From: Maratus speciosus
Taxonomy: Eukaryota > Arthropoda > Arachnida > Araneae > Salticidae
Assembly: GCA_963932465.1 (NCBI GenBank)
Contig: OZ010798.1
Location: forward strand, 18,336,981 to 18,400,980
Direction of reading: 5' to 3'
DNA length: 64,000 nt
Shown in pieces: positions 36,217-47,183 of the stretch. Below the pieces are notes generated by a model. It ran no database searches, was not told where the DNA came from, and saw only the letters and a list, made by a program, of their open reading frames with translations. A program made the position numbers and the translations under genes. How positions within the stretch are numbered: position 1 is the stretch's first letter; each line of letters opens with the position of its first letter.

Positions 36217-37251
36217 GTAATAATGCAATCAGAATTATAATGAATACTTCCAATATAAAACTTCCTTATTATATGGTTTTGATGTGAATTAGTAGGTTAC
36301 CTTTATGAGGCAAGTTTCATTGAAAAATTTAGGGAAAATGTATCAAATCTTTACTATGCATATTTAATTATACATTATTATTTACTGGAACTTTACTTTT
36401 AATCATTTTTAAGATTATCTAAATTTTTATAAATTTAGTTTATTAATTTAATTAACTATTTTAACATTTTACTCTATTGTAATTATTCATTATAATCTCG
36501 ATTGCATTATTACATTCAAATTACTGTTTAAAAAATGTAAACAAAGAAATGACCAGAAATCTGTAAAATTCTAAAATCCGCACAACCTTTGGTCCAAAGA
36601 TGTGCGGATTTGAGATTGTCTACTGTATATCAATAACATGAAATGAACAGACAATTTCATTTCTTGCAATTTCATTTAAAGCAACATTTTACTTACTTTC
36701 AATTGTCGATCAAAAATATTTTAACAAAGAGCACAATAAGCTAATAATAATGAACATTTTTTTAATGAGCAAGAAATAAAACATATATAAATGCCAGTGG
36801 CGCTAACTTATATGGGCCCATAGTGCACAAGCCCTCCCAGTTATTTGATTTCTCAACTCACCCACTTTTAATTGGTCTAATTTATTATTTATTTTCTTAA
36901 TCTCTGAAAAGAAATTTGTTTTTATTGATGTTCTCGAAATAATTATGCTTGAACAATAGTAAAGACATAAATTAGACTTAAAACATTACAAAGACATGAA
37001 AAAGTGAGAAAAAACCTTCAGTAGATGTATAATTAAATTTCTCTGGAAAACAAATTCTCTTCATATTTTGCCATCTGTTTTAATGAATTGATAAAGCAAT
37101 TAGGTGACTGAACTAGTATATGTTTGACATTTAATTTTTTGCTCTTTCGAAAGTTAGCAATCTTCATGTTACTTACAATAAATATTAATGTATTTATAAG
37201 GAAGAGCTCATAAAAATATAATTTAATAAAATTATTTACTAAATTATAATA

Positions 37252-37560
37252 CAGTAGACTCCCTCAAATCCGTACAGCTTGGGACCAGAGGTTGTGCGGA
37301 TTTTAGAATTTTGCGGATTTCTGGTCATTGATTTGTTTACATTTTTGAAACATTAATTTGATTGGTAGTTAAGCAAGGGAAATTATAATGAATGCTTACA
37401 ATAAAGTGAAACATTAAAATAATTTATTAATTTAAAAGTAATTATTAAAATAATTATGTAAAATAAAAATTTTGAAAATTATTAAATTAATACCAATGAA
37501 ATCGATTCAATTCGATTCCAAAAGTCCTATGCTGCCATCTAGTGGAAAAGCGATCGGAAT
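37252..37560. mobile_element. Partial Tigger-like MITE, subfamily X (left part only)
   Basis: Begins CAGTAGACTCCCTCAAATCC after TA. It is about 95% similar to the first 310 bp of the copy starting at 37562 and stops at GCGATCGGAA, where the second copy is inserted or joined. Its right half is not found on the other side, so this is a truncated or recombined copy. Confidence 0.75.
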
Positions 37561-37561
37561 A

Positions 37562-38161
37562 CAGTAGACTCCCTCAAATCCGCACAGCTTGGAACCAGAG
37601 ATTGTGCGGATTTTAGAATTTTGTGGATTTCTGGTCATTGATTTGTTTACATTTTTCAAACATTAATTTGATTGGTAGTTAAGCAAGGGAAATTATAATG
37701 AATGCTTACAATAAAGTGAAACATTAAAATAAGTCAAATATTAAAATAATTTATTAGTTTAAACGTAAGTAATTATTAAAATAATTAGAAAAATATTAAA
37801 TTACTACCGACGAAATCGACTCAATTCGATTTCTAAAGTCCTATGCTGCCATCTATCGGTAAAGCGATCGTAAGATCGATATGTCATCATATAGATATGC
37901 TAATTTATATCAAAATCAAAAGTAATGTAAATTTATTTAGTAATGTAAATTTATTTAGTAATAAATCAACTGTAATAACCAAAAGAGAATGATTAACAAA
38001 AAATTTAGTAAAAAAAACATTGCGGTAGTCGCTGATTTCGACGCCATCTTGAATTTTGTTCCTGCAACTTAACTGTAAATTTCATTGTTTACATCTGAAA
38101 AAAATACGCAGATTTTAGGCGTTCGCGGATTTTAGGGTCACGGATTTAAGGGAGTCTACTG
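37562..38161. mobile_element. Tigger-like MITE, subfamily X
   Basis: Begins CAGTAGACTCCCTCAAATCC and ends GGGAGTCTACTG, flanked by TA. It carries the subfamily X core CTATGCTGCCATCTA, and near 37922-37958 a direct repeat of GTAATGTAAATTTATTTA. Confidence 0.8.
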
Positions 38162-39066
38162 TAATTTTATATTTTGCTTAGAAAAAACGCAATTTAACTT
38201 TTAATCATCATTTTTAGTCATTCGCTCTGCCCATGCCTTTGTCTTCACACAGACACACACTAATTTTTAAGGGGGAAATTTTTATGTGTTATGTTACTCA
38301 AAATTTTTTGAGTACACTCAATATTTTTGAAAAGTTGGAGCTACTGATCATCTTTCTTCGTTTGTCAATACCCTCAGTTGTGTTCTATTGAACATTTATT
38401 TCGTGTTTCCTGACAAGCACAATACGAGGGTCTACTGTGCTGTATTAAAATATATGTATTTATATGAAGGATGTACCAATATTCAGTACTATTTCACATA
38501 CTACTGAATATCCGTTTAGTCCAAATATCAAACTAAACTGGTTTTTGCTGAATATCAAAATATTTGACCAAACCAAATACTTATAACTAAAAAAAAAAAC
38601 TTTTAAAACCATACATAATTAACTGTCAATAAATAAAGACATTCAGAATATTTAAGAAATAGAAATCATACTTAAATAAAAAAGATTGCTTTTACGTTAT
38701 TTATTTGTTGTTTGAAATCTGTCATTTAAGAAAATTAACTTAATGATGACATTATAAGAATTAATGATGATAAATGCACTGTTTTTTAATGTTGTCTGAT
38801 AATAATCTGTTTCTTGCTGTTTTACAAACAGGATGTTTCTAAACAAGATGGGACAAATTTTTAGGTGTGATAATAGGCATCAATAAAAACAGTTTTTATT
38901 CAAGAAACCAGAGTTACAATCTAACATATTTTCTGAAACGGCCTGTCTTACTTAACATTTCAGAAAAAAAAAAAGATAGATTTTCTTTTATCTAGAAGCA
39001 AATTAAGTACTATTTTTGAAAAAAGCTAAAAATGTCTTTTTTAGAAGCATTCTAAATTTTAAAAAT

Positions 39067-39485
39067 AAGTGCAGAACCATTTATCCAGAATATTTGGGGT
39101 ACGATGTATTCCAGATAACTGGTTTTTCCGAGTAACTGGTTGGGTATTAAAGCAGCATCTATTTGATAAGTTTTGCTGAATATATATGGTTGTGACATTA
39201 TTTCTGATTTTAAATTAATTATTAGATTACTTTGATTAAGAATCAGACGCAAGAAAGATCAAAAGTTAATCAGAGTTTGAAAGAAATTAATTTATGGGAA
39301 TCCCTTGGGAACAAAAATTCTTCTTTTTCCTCTGCATAAAAATGAAACATCTAAAATATAACTAAATATGTTTCCATTTGGAAAATACTAGATGCTGTCA
39401 TCAAATTATACAAAGATTCTGAAATCAGTCAATTAGAAATATCATTCTGGATAACTGGTTTTTCGGATAAATGGTTCCATACTGT
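39067..39485. mobile_element. Tigger-like MITE with GCAGAACCATTTATCC ends
   Basis: Left GCAGAACCATTTATCCAGAA; the inverted right end is CAGTATGGAACCATTTATCC. The right end abuts TA. It occupies the same position in unit B that the 21305-36625 MITE occupies in unit A. Confidence 0.65.
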
Positions 39486-40429
39486 ATATCTATATTAATG
39501 ACATGAAATGAACAGACAATTTCATTTTTTACAATTTTATTTAAAGCAGCATGTTACATAATTCCAATTGCCAATAAAAATTATTTTAACAAAGAACACA
39601 GTAATCTAATAATAATGAACATTTTTTTTTTTTTTATAAGCAAGAAATAAAACATATTGTAAATACCAGTGGTGTCAACTTATATGGATCCATGGGCCGC
39701 GATCCCACCCAATAATTTGATCTCTCCGCCCATGCAATTTCAATTGATTCAATTCATAATTTATTTTTTTTATTATTTAATCACTGAAATGAAATTTTGT
39801 TTTATTAATGTTCTCAGGGCTGTCCATAAATGATGTCATACTTTTTCTCATATTTTTGACCCCCTTCCCCCCCCTCCCCCCCGTTCTTTGTCACATGTCA
39901 CGCTATATTATATAAACATATACTTGCAGTTCAGAAACAATGCACTATGTTATAGATCCTATTTCAAATTTTATTTTTAAACTTTAACTATGTGTTTTAA
40001 TGACATTTGTGAGCATAACAATAAAATGATTCATGTACTTATTTTGAAAGAAATAAGATTAAGTTTTCCAACAAAAAACATTACAATAGTAATAAAGTAT
40101 TAATATGAAAAAGCAATTGAAAACAGTAATATTATGGAATTTGTAAAGTTGTAGACACTTGAGAATTGCAGAATCCTTGTAACACGCCCCCTTTGTCAAA
40201 GTGATACAAGTGGGGAGGGGGGGGGGGGGTAGGCATATTGTTTGCATTCTAATAGGAAGAATTGTTTTCATTTCTACACTATAGTCAGTGGTTACCCATT
40301 TTCATAGGAACTTCTCAAAACATGTTATCCTGTTGCATACAAAACCAATTGATCAACCTGTTTCTACCACTCACTCAGGTGGGGAAACTTAGCTTTTGTT
40401 GGACATTTCAAGAGTGTGACAGTAGGAGG

Positions 40430-40929
40430 CAGGGCCGAACTCTAGCCTTTTTTGCACCTGGGGCAAACATGGATTTTGGCGCCCCCACCCCTTCCTTTTC
40501 CGCAAAGTATCTGTACAAAGAGAATTTTAATCGAGTTATTTTCTTCTGATGGACTGATGGCTTCTATTATTATGAAAGCAGCTGTTATAAATGAAGTGTT
40601 AGGTGAAGATGAAAGAGCAGTCATAAAAAGTTAAAAATCTGATTTTCTGGTCAGAATAGGGGAAAAAAGTGGCCAAAAAAAATTATGACATTTTTTTCTT
40701 TTTGTCATTCTGACCAGAAAATCAGAGTTCTAAATTTTTATGGCTCTCTTTCATCTTCACTTAATACTTCATTTATAATGGTTGTTTCATAATAATGAAA
40801 CCCATCAGTTCATCAGAAGAAAATGATCCATTCCAAAGGTATAATCCTTTATTTGGCACCCTTCGTTCTGGCACCCAGGGCACATGCCGCCTCTGCCCCC
40901 CCCCCCCCCCCCCCTTAGTTTCAGCCCTG
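40430..40929. mobile_element. hAT-type MITE, 500 bp, with internal inverted repeat
   Basis: Ends CAGGGCCGAAC and (inverted) CAGGGCTGAAACTAA. The flanking 8 bp are GTAGGAGG (40422-40429) and GTAGGAAG (40930-40937). Internally, CTGATTTTCTGGTCAGAAT and its inverse, plus GATGAAAGAGC-type blocks, form a long palindrome with arms of roughly 100 bp. Short open frames on both strands reflect the palindrome. Confidence 0.8.
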
Positions 40930-40966
40930 GTAGGAAGGCTCTTCTAAGAGAAGAATTTTTGCTTTA

Positions 40967-42304
40967 CAGAAGACCCCCTCAAATCTGCACAGCTTGGGAC
41001 CAGAGGTTGTGCAGATTTTAGAATTTTGCGGAATTCTGATCATTACTTTGTTTACATTTTTTAACAGTAATTTGAATGCAATAATACAATCAAAATTATA
41101 ATGAATACTTGGAATATAGGAAAATATTAAAATAATTAAGTAAAGTAATAAACTAAAATTATAAATTATTCAAAGTAAATAATTAAATACAGTAGACTCC
41201 CTCAAATCTGCAACCCTAAAATCTGCACATCATTACAGATGTAAACAATGGAACTTTCAGTTCAGATGTAGGGGAAAATTACAGAAATATTTAGTTTTAT
41301 ATCATTCTATATGTATTTTGTAATTCTCAATAATGTAACTGTACTTGTAGTTTTTCATGAAGGAAGTATAAATTTTTTTCTGAAAAAAAAAATCAAGATA
41401 TCGATGATATAACTGGTAATTGCAAGCTTTTTATCAAATATATTAATCAAACGTTTTTGGTTATTAAGACAGGCTAAACCTGAAATAAAACTTCCTCACT
41501 TTATGATTTTGAGGTGAATTAATAGAGTTCATACATCTATGGGGAAAAGTTTCATTGAATAATTCAAGGAAAGTGTATGTTATCTTTATTATGCATATTT
41601 AATTATACATTATTATTATTTACTTGACCTTTACTTCTAATAATTTGATCATTTTTAAAATTAACTTAATTTTTAGGATTTTAGTTTATTACATTACTTA
41701 ATTATTTTAACATTTTACTATATTGCAAGCATTCATTATAATTTTGATTGCATTATTAGATTCAAATTACTGTTTAAAAAATGTAAACAAAGCAATGACC
41801 AGAAATCCGCAAAATTCTAAAATATACTCAGCCTCTGGTCCCAAGCTGTGCGGATTTGAGATAATCTACTGTATGTATAATTAAATATACATAACAAAGA
41901 TGGGATATATTTTCCTTGAATAATTCAATGAAACTTGCCTCATAAAAGTACCCTATTAATACACATCAAAATAATACAGTAAGGAAGTTTTATTTCTGAT
42001 TTAGTCAGTCTTAATAACCAAAAAAGCTTGATTAATACATAAATATATTGGGTAAAAAGATTGTGATTACCAGTGATATCAGCAATATCTCGATTTTTTT
42101 TTTTCAAAAAATAAATTTATACTTCCTTTATGAAAAACCACAAATTTAGTCATATTATTGAGAATTACATATTAAAATACATACAGAATGCTATAAAATT
42201 GAAAAATTCTGTAATTTTGCCCTTACATCTGAACTGAAAGTTTCATTGTTTGCATCTGTGGTGATGTGCAGATTTTAGGATGGCAGATTTAAGTAAGTCT
42301 CCTG
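40967..42304. mobile_element. Tigger-like MITE, subfamily Y, interrupted by an inverted sister copy
   Basis: Starts CAGAAGACCCCCTCAAATCT and ends AAGTCTCCTG. At 41188-41189 (TA) an inverted copy of the same subfamily is inserted; the sequence on either side reads through as in the 19822-20517 reference. Confidence 0.75.
41190..41871. mobile_element. Tigger-like MITE, subfamily Y, inverted, nested in the previous copy
   Basis: Starts CAGTAGACTCCCTCAAATCT and ends GATAATCTACTG, flanked by TA on both sides. Confidence 0.8.
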
Positions 42305-42831
42305 TACCACATTTTCAGAACCTACACGTAATGCTTTTTTTAAAAAAGAAAGGAATATAAGTGAAAACAAATCACGTGAAAGTTATTTTAGCCCTGATAA
42401 AAAAAACCTTCAAATTCTGGTAATTTCAAAATAACTTCAAAATTTAATCTGCGGATTTTAAATGCTTTTATAACCAAAATGCGTGATGTTACTTCTCACC
42501 CCTCCCACCCCTTTGTCACAATTTCATGCACGCCCCCTCTTCCCTCCAAGCATGACATTATTTATGGACGTCCCTTCAAATTAGTTTTGTTTGAAAAATA
42601 TTAAAGACATCAATTAAGACTTACAGGGGCACTGAAAACCCCTTCAGCGGATGTATAGTTAAATTTCTCACGAAAAGAAATTTCCTGCATGTTTTGTCAT
42701 CTGTTTTGATGACATGAACTAATAAGGCACTTGGTGACTAAAATGTATGCTTTTCTTGACATTTAGCTTGCATACTGAGCTTGCTTGCACTTCAATAGTT
42801 AGCAATTCCAATGTTATTTAAAATAAATGCA

Positions 42832-43327
42832 CTAGAAGATCTTTATAACGCAATTCTCCATATAACGCACAACTTCACAGCTGTAAACAATGAATTTTGC
42901 AAATAAGAAGCACCTGAATTCCAATACTGTAAAAATTGCTGCTCTCTAGAAAACTAAATTTGATACATTAGTTCAACTTTATCTCCTTAATTCAGAATAT
43001 TATAATGAAAAAATTGCTATTATTATAATAAACATTTTTGAAAATGAATAATATAATGAATGATTTGGTCCATATATAGCTGCAGACCATGTTTATAAAG
43101 TAAATTAAACAGTGTGTCATTATCTATATAATGCAAAAAATATAATCCCCGGTGGCAAAGAATGCACTATAAAGATACTCTAATGTATTTTGATATGTTT
43201 GAGATCTATTTCGCAATGTTTATAAGGTAAATTTAATAATGTGTGAAATGTGATCCATATAATGCAAAATTCTATATAATGCACAACCTTGCATTTTTAG
43301 GTTTGCGATATAATGATCTTTTACTGT
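42832..43327. mobile_element. TIR element with AGATCTTTATAACGCAA-like ends
   Basis: The left AGAAGATCTTTATAACGCAA is an approximate inverse of the right GCGATATAATGATCTTTTACTG. TATAACGCACAAC and its inverse pattern recur inside. Boundaries are approximate; a pogo-like element is the best guess. Confidence 0.45.
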
Positions 43328-43330
43328 AGT

Positions 43331-43664
43331 GAAACAGCACCAAAAACTGGTGACATGAAACAATTAAAATAATAAATCTTTGTAAAAAATCACCATAAAA
43401 TAAAAACAACACATAGGACGCGTTTCGAGCTAAAAATATTAACAGCTCATCATCAACTACAGTAAACACGTGTCCGTAAGGGGACAAGGTCAAAAATGAA
43501 CTCTGTTCATTTTTGTTCTTGTCATCTGTTCCTTTTTTACCTTATCCCCTTACGGACACGTGTTTACTGTAGCTGTTGACGAGCTGTTAATATTTTTAGC
43601 TTGAAACGTGCCCTATGTGTTGTTTTTATTTTAAGGTGATTTTTTACATTGATTTATTATTTTA
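43331..43664. mobile_element. 334-bp inverted-repeat insertion with a 15-bp target duplication
   Basis: ATCTTTTACTGTAGT occurs at 43316-43330 and 43665-43679. Between them lie two arms of about 135-150 bp (43364-43500 and 43502-43664) that are roughly 90% inverse complements, sharing for example TTACGGACACGTGTTTACTG on one side. A long variable TSD argues for target-primed (LINE or Penelope-like) integration rather than a DNA transposon. There is no coding capacity. A related GTTTCGAGCTG motif recurs at about 44876. Confidence 0.7.
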
Positions 43665-43933
43665 ATCTTTTACTGTAGTAACGTATTTATAAGGAAGAAC
43701 TTATAATAATATAATTTTTAAATTTGCTAAGAAAAACATAATTTAATTTCGAATTATCTTTAGTCATTCGTTTCTCCCCTCCCTCTCTCTCCACACACAT
43801 ACACACTAAAGGAAATATATATATATATGTGTTATTTTTACTAAAAAATTTTTGAGCACAGCCAATCTTTTTGAAAAGTTGGCGTTACTGATAAATACTT
43901 TACTGTGCATACAGAAAGATACTTAAACTGTTG

Positions 43934-44354
43934 TTAAGGATGTTCTCAAATCCAAAGGGGTATCTTTATGAAACAAATTTTAATGTTCGAAAACACATAA
44001 AATTGGAAGATATTGTTATTCAGAAACTATGTGTTCTGAACACCAATTGAAAGACTTTTTCCATTTTTTGGTAAACACAAAAGATCTTTCAGAAAATACT
44101 ATCAATGTTGGCATTTTGAACCAAATTTCCGGAAGAAAGTAGAAATATCAATCAGGGAAGGGGGAAAAAACCAGTTATCATGTGACCCAAAATCACTTAT
44201 AATTCAATTAATTATTTATTTATCAATAAATAGAAAAATCTTTCTATTCTAAATTGCTTCCATAGTTAGCACCAGCAAATTTTGTGCCTTTACATTTAAA
44301 AATGTGTCAGGAAGTTTTGGGTTTGTTGAGCAGTAAACTTGATAACCACCTTAA
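43934..44354. mobile_element. TTAA-flanked MITE, second copy
   Basis: Bounded by TTAA (43934-43937 and 44351-44354), with ends GGATGTTCTCAAATCC and CTTGATAACCACC. It is homologous along its length to 3931-4358. Confidence 0.65.
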
Positions 44355-44555
44355 AACACAAAATATTAATTTTCAATAATTGTACACTATTCAAACAAAA
44401 TATCTTAATTAGCTACCACTTTCAAGCATTTATCAGATGCAAAGAGTATTAAATACATATAATTTATTTCATAAATCAAAAATTGCAATGTCAAGAATAA
44501 TGGTAAGAGATTAAAAAAAAAGTGATTTGTACATTCATATTGACTACTTTCTGAG

Positions 44556-45410
44556 ACATGATTTTTAAATTCATTTTTGTTCTCAAATGCATGAAATTAG
44601 CTGGTGTTCTTATCAAGAAACTATGTAATCAAACTGTTTTTTCATTTTCCAATAAAGGCAGAAAATCTTTCTGAAAATGTGGTCAAAGTTGGCTGTTTGA
44701 GCCAAATATCCCTTCACAGTGCAGTAGAGTGAAAAACAGCTGTTATAAAAGAACTTTTGCTTATAGCTGAAGATGTAATTCATTTTCTAAAGAAAAAAAA
44801 ACTAAATAAAAACACACAACCTTGCTTAATGATACACAAAACACAAACTTTAATAAGCTAAAAGATAAATTCTACGTTTCGAGCTGTTTCTACAGCCGTC
44901 TTCAGGAAATATTGGGTCGATCGGAAAGTCTTGTTACGGTGAGAAAACCAATTCGCACCAGAAAACTCTGCCTGGTAATTATTAGACATTAGATATCAGA
45001 ATCAATGTCCAATAATTAAATGATAAAACCCTCGAGCATGAATTGACCTTCCCAACACAGAAAATCCCAATTCGACTCAATATTTCCTGAAGACGACTGT
45101 ATGTAACTGACAAGAAAGAATGTAATAGAGCTGTTTGTTTCATTTTTCAGTAAAGGCAGAAAATGTGGCCAAATTTGGCTGTTTGAGCCAAATATCCATT
45201 CACAGTGCAAGGGAGGGAAAAACAGCTGTTACAAAAGAACTTTTGCTCATAGCTGAAGATGTAATTCATTTTCTGAAGAAAAAAAAAACTGTTTGATGAC
45301 AAGTCACTTCTATAACCATGCTTTTACATTGAAAAAAAAAGTCAAAGTTTCGCATTGTTGAGTAGAGAAAAGTATTTTTTCAGAAGCGTCTTAAGAAAAT
45401 GTTTAACAAG
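44556..45410. repeat. Two TTAA-MITE relatives flanking a 0.3-kb hairpin-bearing segment
   Basis: Segments 44635-44790 and 45127-45290 are direct repeats (both contain TTTGAGCCAAATATCC and CATAGCTGAAGATGTAATTC-like blocks). Between them, 44890-44921 and 45066-45100 are inverted arms (GTCTTCAGGAAATATTG and CAATATTTCCTGAAGAC). The middle segment shares the GTTTCGAGCTG motif with the 334-bp insertion. Confidence 0.6.
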
Positions 45411-46540
45411 AAATGAATGCCGGAAAGTCAGGAGCCTTAAATAATTGAAATTCTTGCAATACTATACTATACACAAAAATTCATGGTACAGTTTTGTAAC
45501 ATAGCTATTTTACATTATATATTAAATAAATACAATATTGAGTATGAAATTTCTTAGTAAACTAGTTTATTTTTTTCAGAGATTTAATGTAATCTGAATA
45601 TAGTATATGATTTTATTATATTCATTTCAACTTAGTTTTATAATAAGTATAAGTATATTTTTTTAAAGTCTAACATAAAAATACATGTTTATATTTCAGT
45701 AACCTATTATTCCAAACCATTGTTTATTGTTACATTATTACATCATATTATACAATCTAACATAGTAATTTAAAAAACAGAGGATTTATAAAAAAAGGAA
45801 TTAGTTCTTTTTAAGATATGATCTGATCTAGTAAGTAAAATTTTATATTATAAAATCAATTAATGGTCATAATTACGTCATTTAAAAAATATACTAAATT
45901 ATTAAATAACTAGTTCATAAAGATAAATTAATTTAAGGTATTTTTCTAATAAAATATAATATACCAGTTAAACTAAAATTTATCCATATTATATTACACA
46001 CTAGAAATTCTTGTAGTAATAGCATTAAAATACTTTTTTAATTTATTAAAAAAATAATATTTAAAAAAAATAATAATTTTTTCAAGTTTGTTTTGTCTAA
46101 TTTATTTTAAAATAAAAAATACTTTTACAATTTATTTAAAAATAAAACAATACTTTTTAATTTATTAAAAAAACACTTTTTCAATAAAAAAAATTTTTTT
46201 TTAATTTAAAAAGCAAATTTTTTCTAATTTATTTTAAAATTAAAAGATACAATTTTAATTTATATAAAAAATTAAAAATGATTACTTTGTAATTTATTTT
46301 TTAAAAAAAATACATTACTAATTTATATTAATATTTAAAAAATACTTAATACTTTAATAAATTATTAAAAAGTACCTTTCAATTTATTTAGAAAATAAAA
46401 AAATCTTATAATTTATCTTAAAAGAAATAAATAAATATATTTCTCATGTATAAAAATAAAAATATTTATAATTTATAATATCTTTTATCTATAATTTCTA
46501 TATTTATATAATTATCTACATTTATATATAATTTCTAAAC
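45411..46540. other. Extremely AT-rich low-complexity DNA
   Basis: I see no gene. From about 45990 to 46500 the sequence is composed almost wholly of A and T with recurring TTTAATTTAT-type blocks. Confidence 0.6.
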
Positions 46541-46599
46541 ACTTTCCCGTGAAGAAGAAAATTAAAAAGGTATAAGTCGATTATAATTATCCGATTAAA

Positions 46600-46987
46600 C
46601 GAATACACTTTAACCCGCCACACCTACAGCACTTTTTCTTCGGTGCATTTAGTTACGAAACTAAACGCACTGGTTTTCATGTAACATAGTGAACTCATGC
46701 CGCTAAACTCTGCGATGCGAACGAAGCGAAAACTAACTGCATTGTGATTGGTAGCTGAGAGTATTCGGGGGGTGGGACTGGAGGGTCAACCCAGCTGTTG
46801 TGATTGGCGGACGAAAAGCAAGTCATATAATGATTTTTCATCAGCCTGGACGATTTTTAAATTAGAAATCTAGCGCATTTCAAAGAGCAATCTTACTTCT
46901 ACTGCAGTTTGGCTCAAAATTAGAACTTAAAAAGGCTTATAGAGGACGCTAATGGACAGTATTCTCGTGACGTCACAGTGGGAATCA
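46600..46987. promoter_or_regulatory. Locally GC-richer segment with CCAAT motifs
   Basis: After 1 kb of A/T-only sequence, 46600-46980 has many CpGs and two inverted CCAAT motifs in similar context (GATTGGTAGC near 46746, GATTGGCGGA near 46802), a CATATAATG about 25 bp after the second, and a CGTGACGTCAC CRE-like site at 46966-46976. This resembles a promoter, but no transcript or coding exon can be recognised downstream. Confidence 0.25.
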
Positions 46988-47175
46988 CCGAGGCTAACGA
47001 GAAAGACAGGCTACCATGGTGGGTCCGATTCTTCTTTTTTTACAGACCGTTGGAGTCACGTGATGCTCTTTTCGCACAACTTCATTGGTGCATTCGAGCA
47101 TCACGTGACTCCAGGGGTCTGTAAAAAAAGAACAATCGGCACTACCGCGGTAGCCTGTCATTTTCGTTAGCCTCG
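46988..47175. mobile_element. Foldback MITE, 188 bp, with 8-bp TSD
   Basis: GGGAATCA flanks it (46980-46987 and 47176-47183). The element is almost a perfect hairpin: CGAGGCTAACGA...GACAGGCTACC and its inverse, TTTTTTTACAGACC, and GAGTCACGTGATGCTC on both arms. The two facing open frames of 72 and 80 codons are products of the palindrome. Confidence 0.85.
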
Positions 47176-47183
47176 GGGAATCA

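Larger units (their letters stand above)
21305..36625. mobile_element. Tigger-like MITE (subfamily Y, inverted) split by LTR and hAT insertions
   Basis: The left end CAGTAGACTCCCTCAAATCC follows TA, and the right end GAGATTGTCTACTG precedes TA. The pieces outside the insertions align with the intact inverted copy at 41190-41871. The interruptions are the outer LTR retrotransposon (21398-34714) and a hAT-type MITE (34951-36216). Both insertion points are resolved by TSDs. Confidence 0.8.
20562..38345. repeat. Tandem segmental duplication, unit A (expanded by insertions)
   Basis: Three flanking segments of this unit (20562-21304, 36626-37250, 38162-38345) match, in order and orientation, segments of unit B (38346-39066, 39484-39814 plus 42576-42835, and 43680-43892). 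Shared landmarks include TACCCTCAGTT(A/G)(C/T)GTTCTATTGA, GATGAACATTTTTTTAAT-like and TGAAAAGTTGG(A/C)G(C/T)TACTGAT. The end of unit A runs directly into the start of unit B, so the duplication is tandem. The two LTR elements are confined to unit A. Confidence 0.7.
39816..42575. mobile_element. TIR element with AGGGCTGTCCATAAATGATG ends, composite
   Basis: Left AGGGCTGTCCATAAATGATG; inverted right AGGGACGTCCATAAATAATG. The alignment of unit A to unit B is interrupted exactly here, confirming an insertion. I could not find a convincing TSD. The interior contains the 40430-40929 hAT MITE and two nested Tigger-like MITEs. Superfamily is uncertain. Confidence 0.65.
38346..43892. repeat. Tandem segmental duplication, unit B
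   Basis: This unit contains the counterpart of unit A in the same order, interrupted by a different set of elements: a 0.4-kb TIR element, the 39816-42575 insertion, the 42832-43327 TIR element and a 334-bp inverted-repeat insertion. Confidence 0.7.

Noticed and set aside
43400..43470. Hammerhead ribozyme on the minus strand
   Set aside because: A GATGAG...GAAAC arrangement with a stem is present, but the invariant C before UGAUGA is replaced and the pair next to the core does not form cleanly. I keep it only as a hypothesis for a covariance search.
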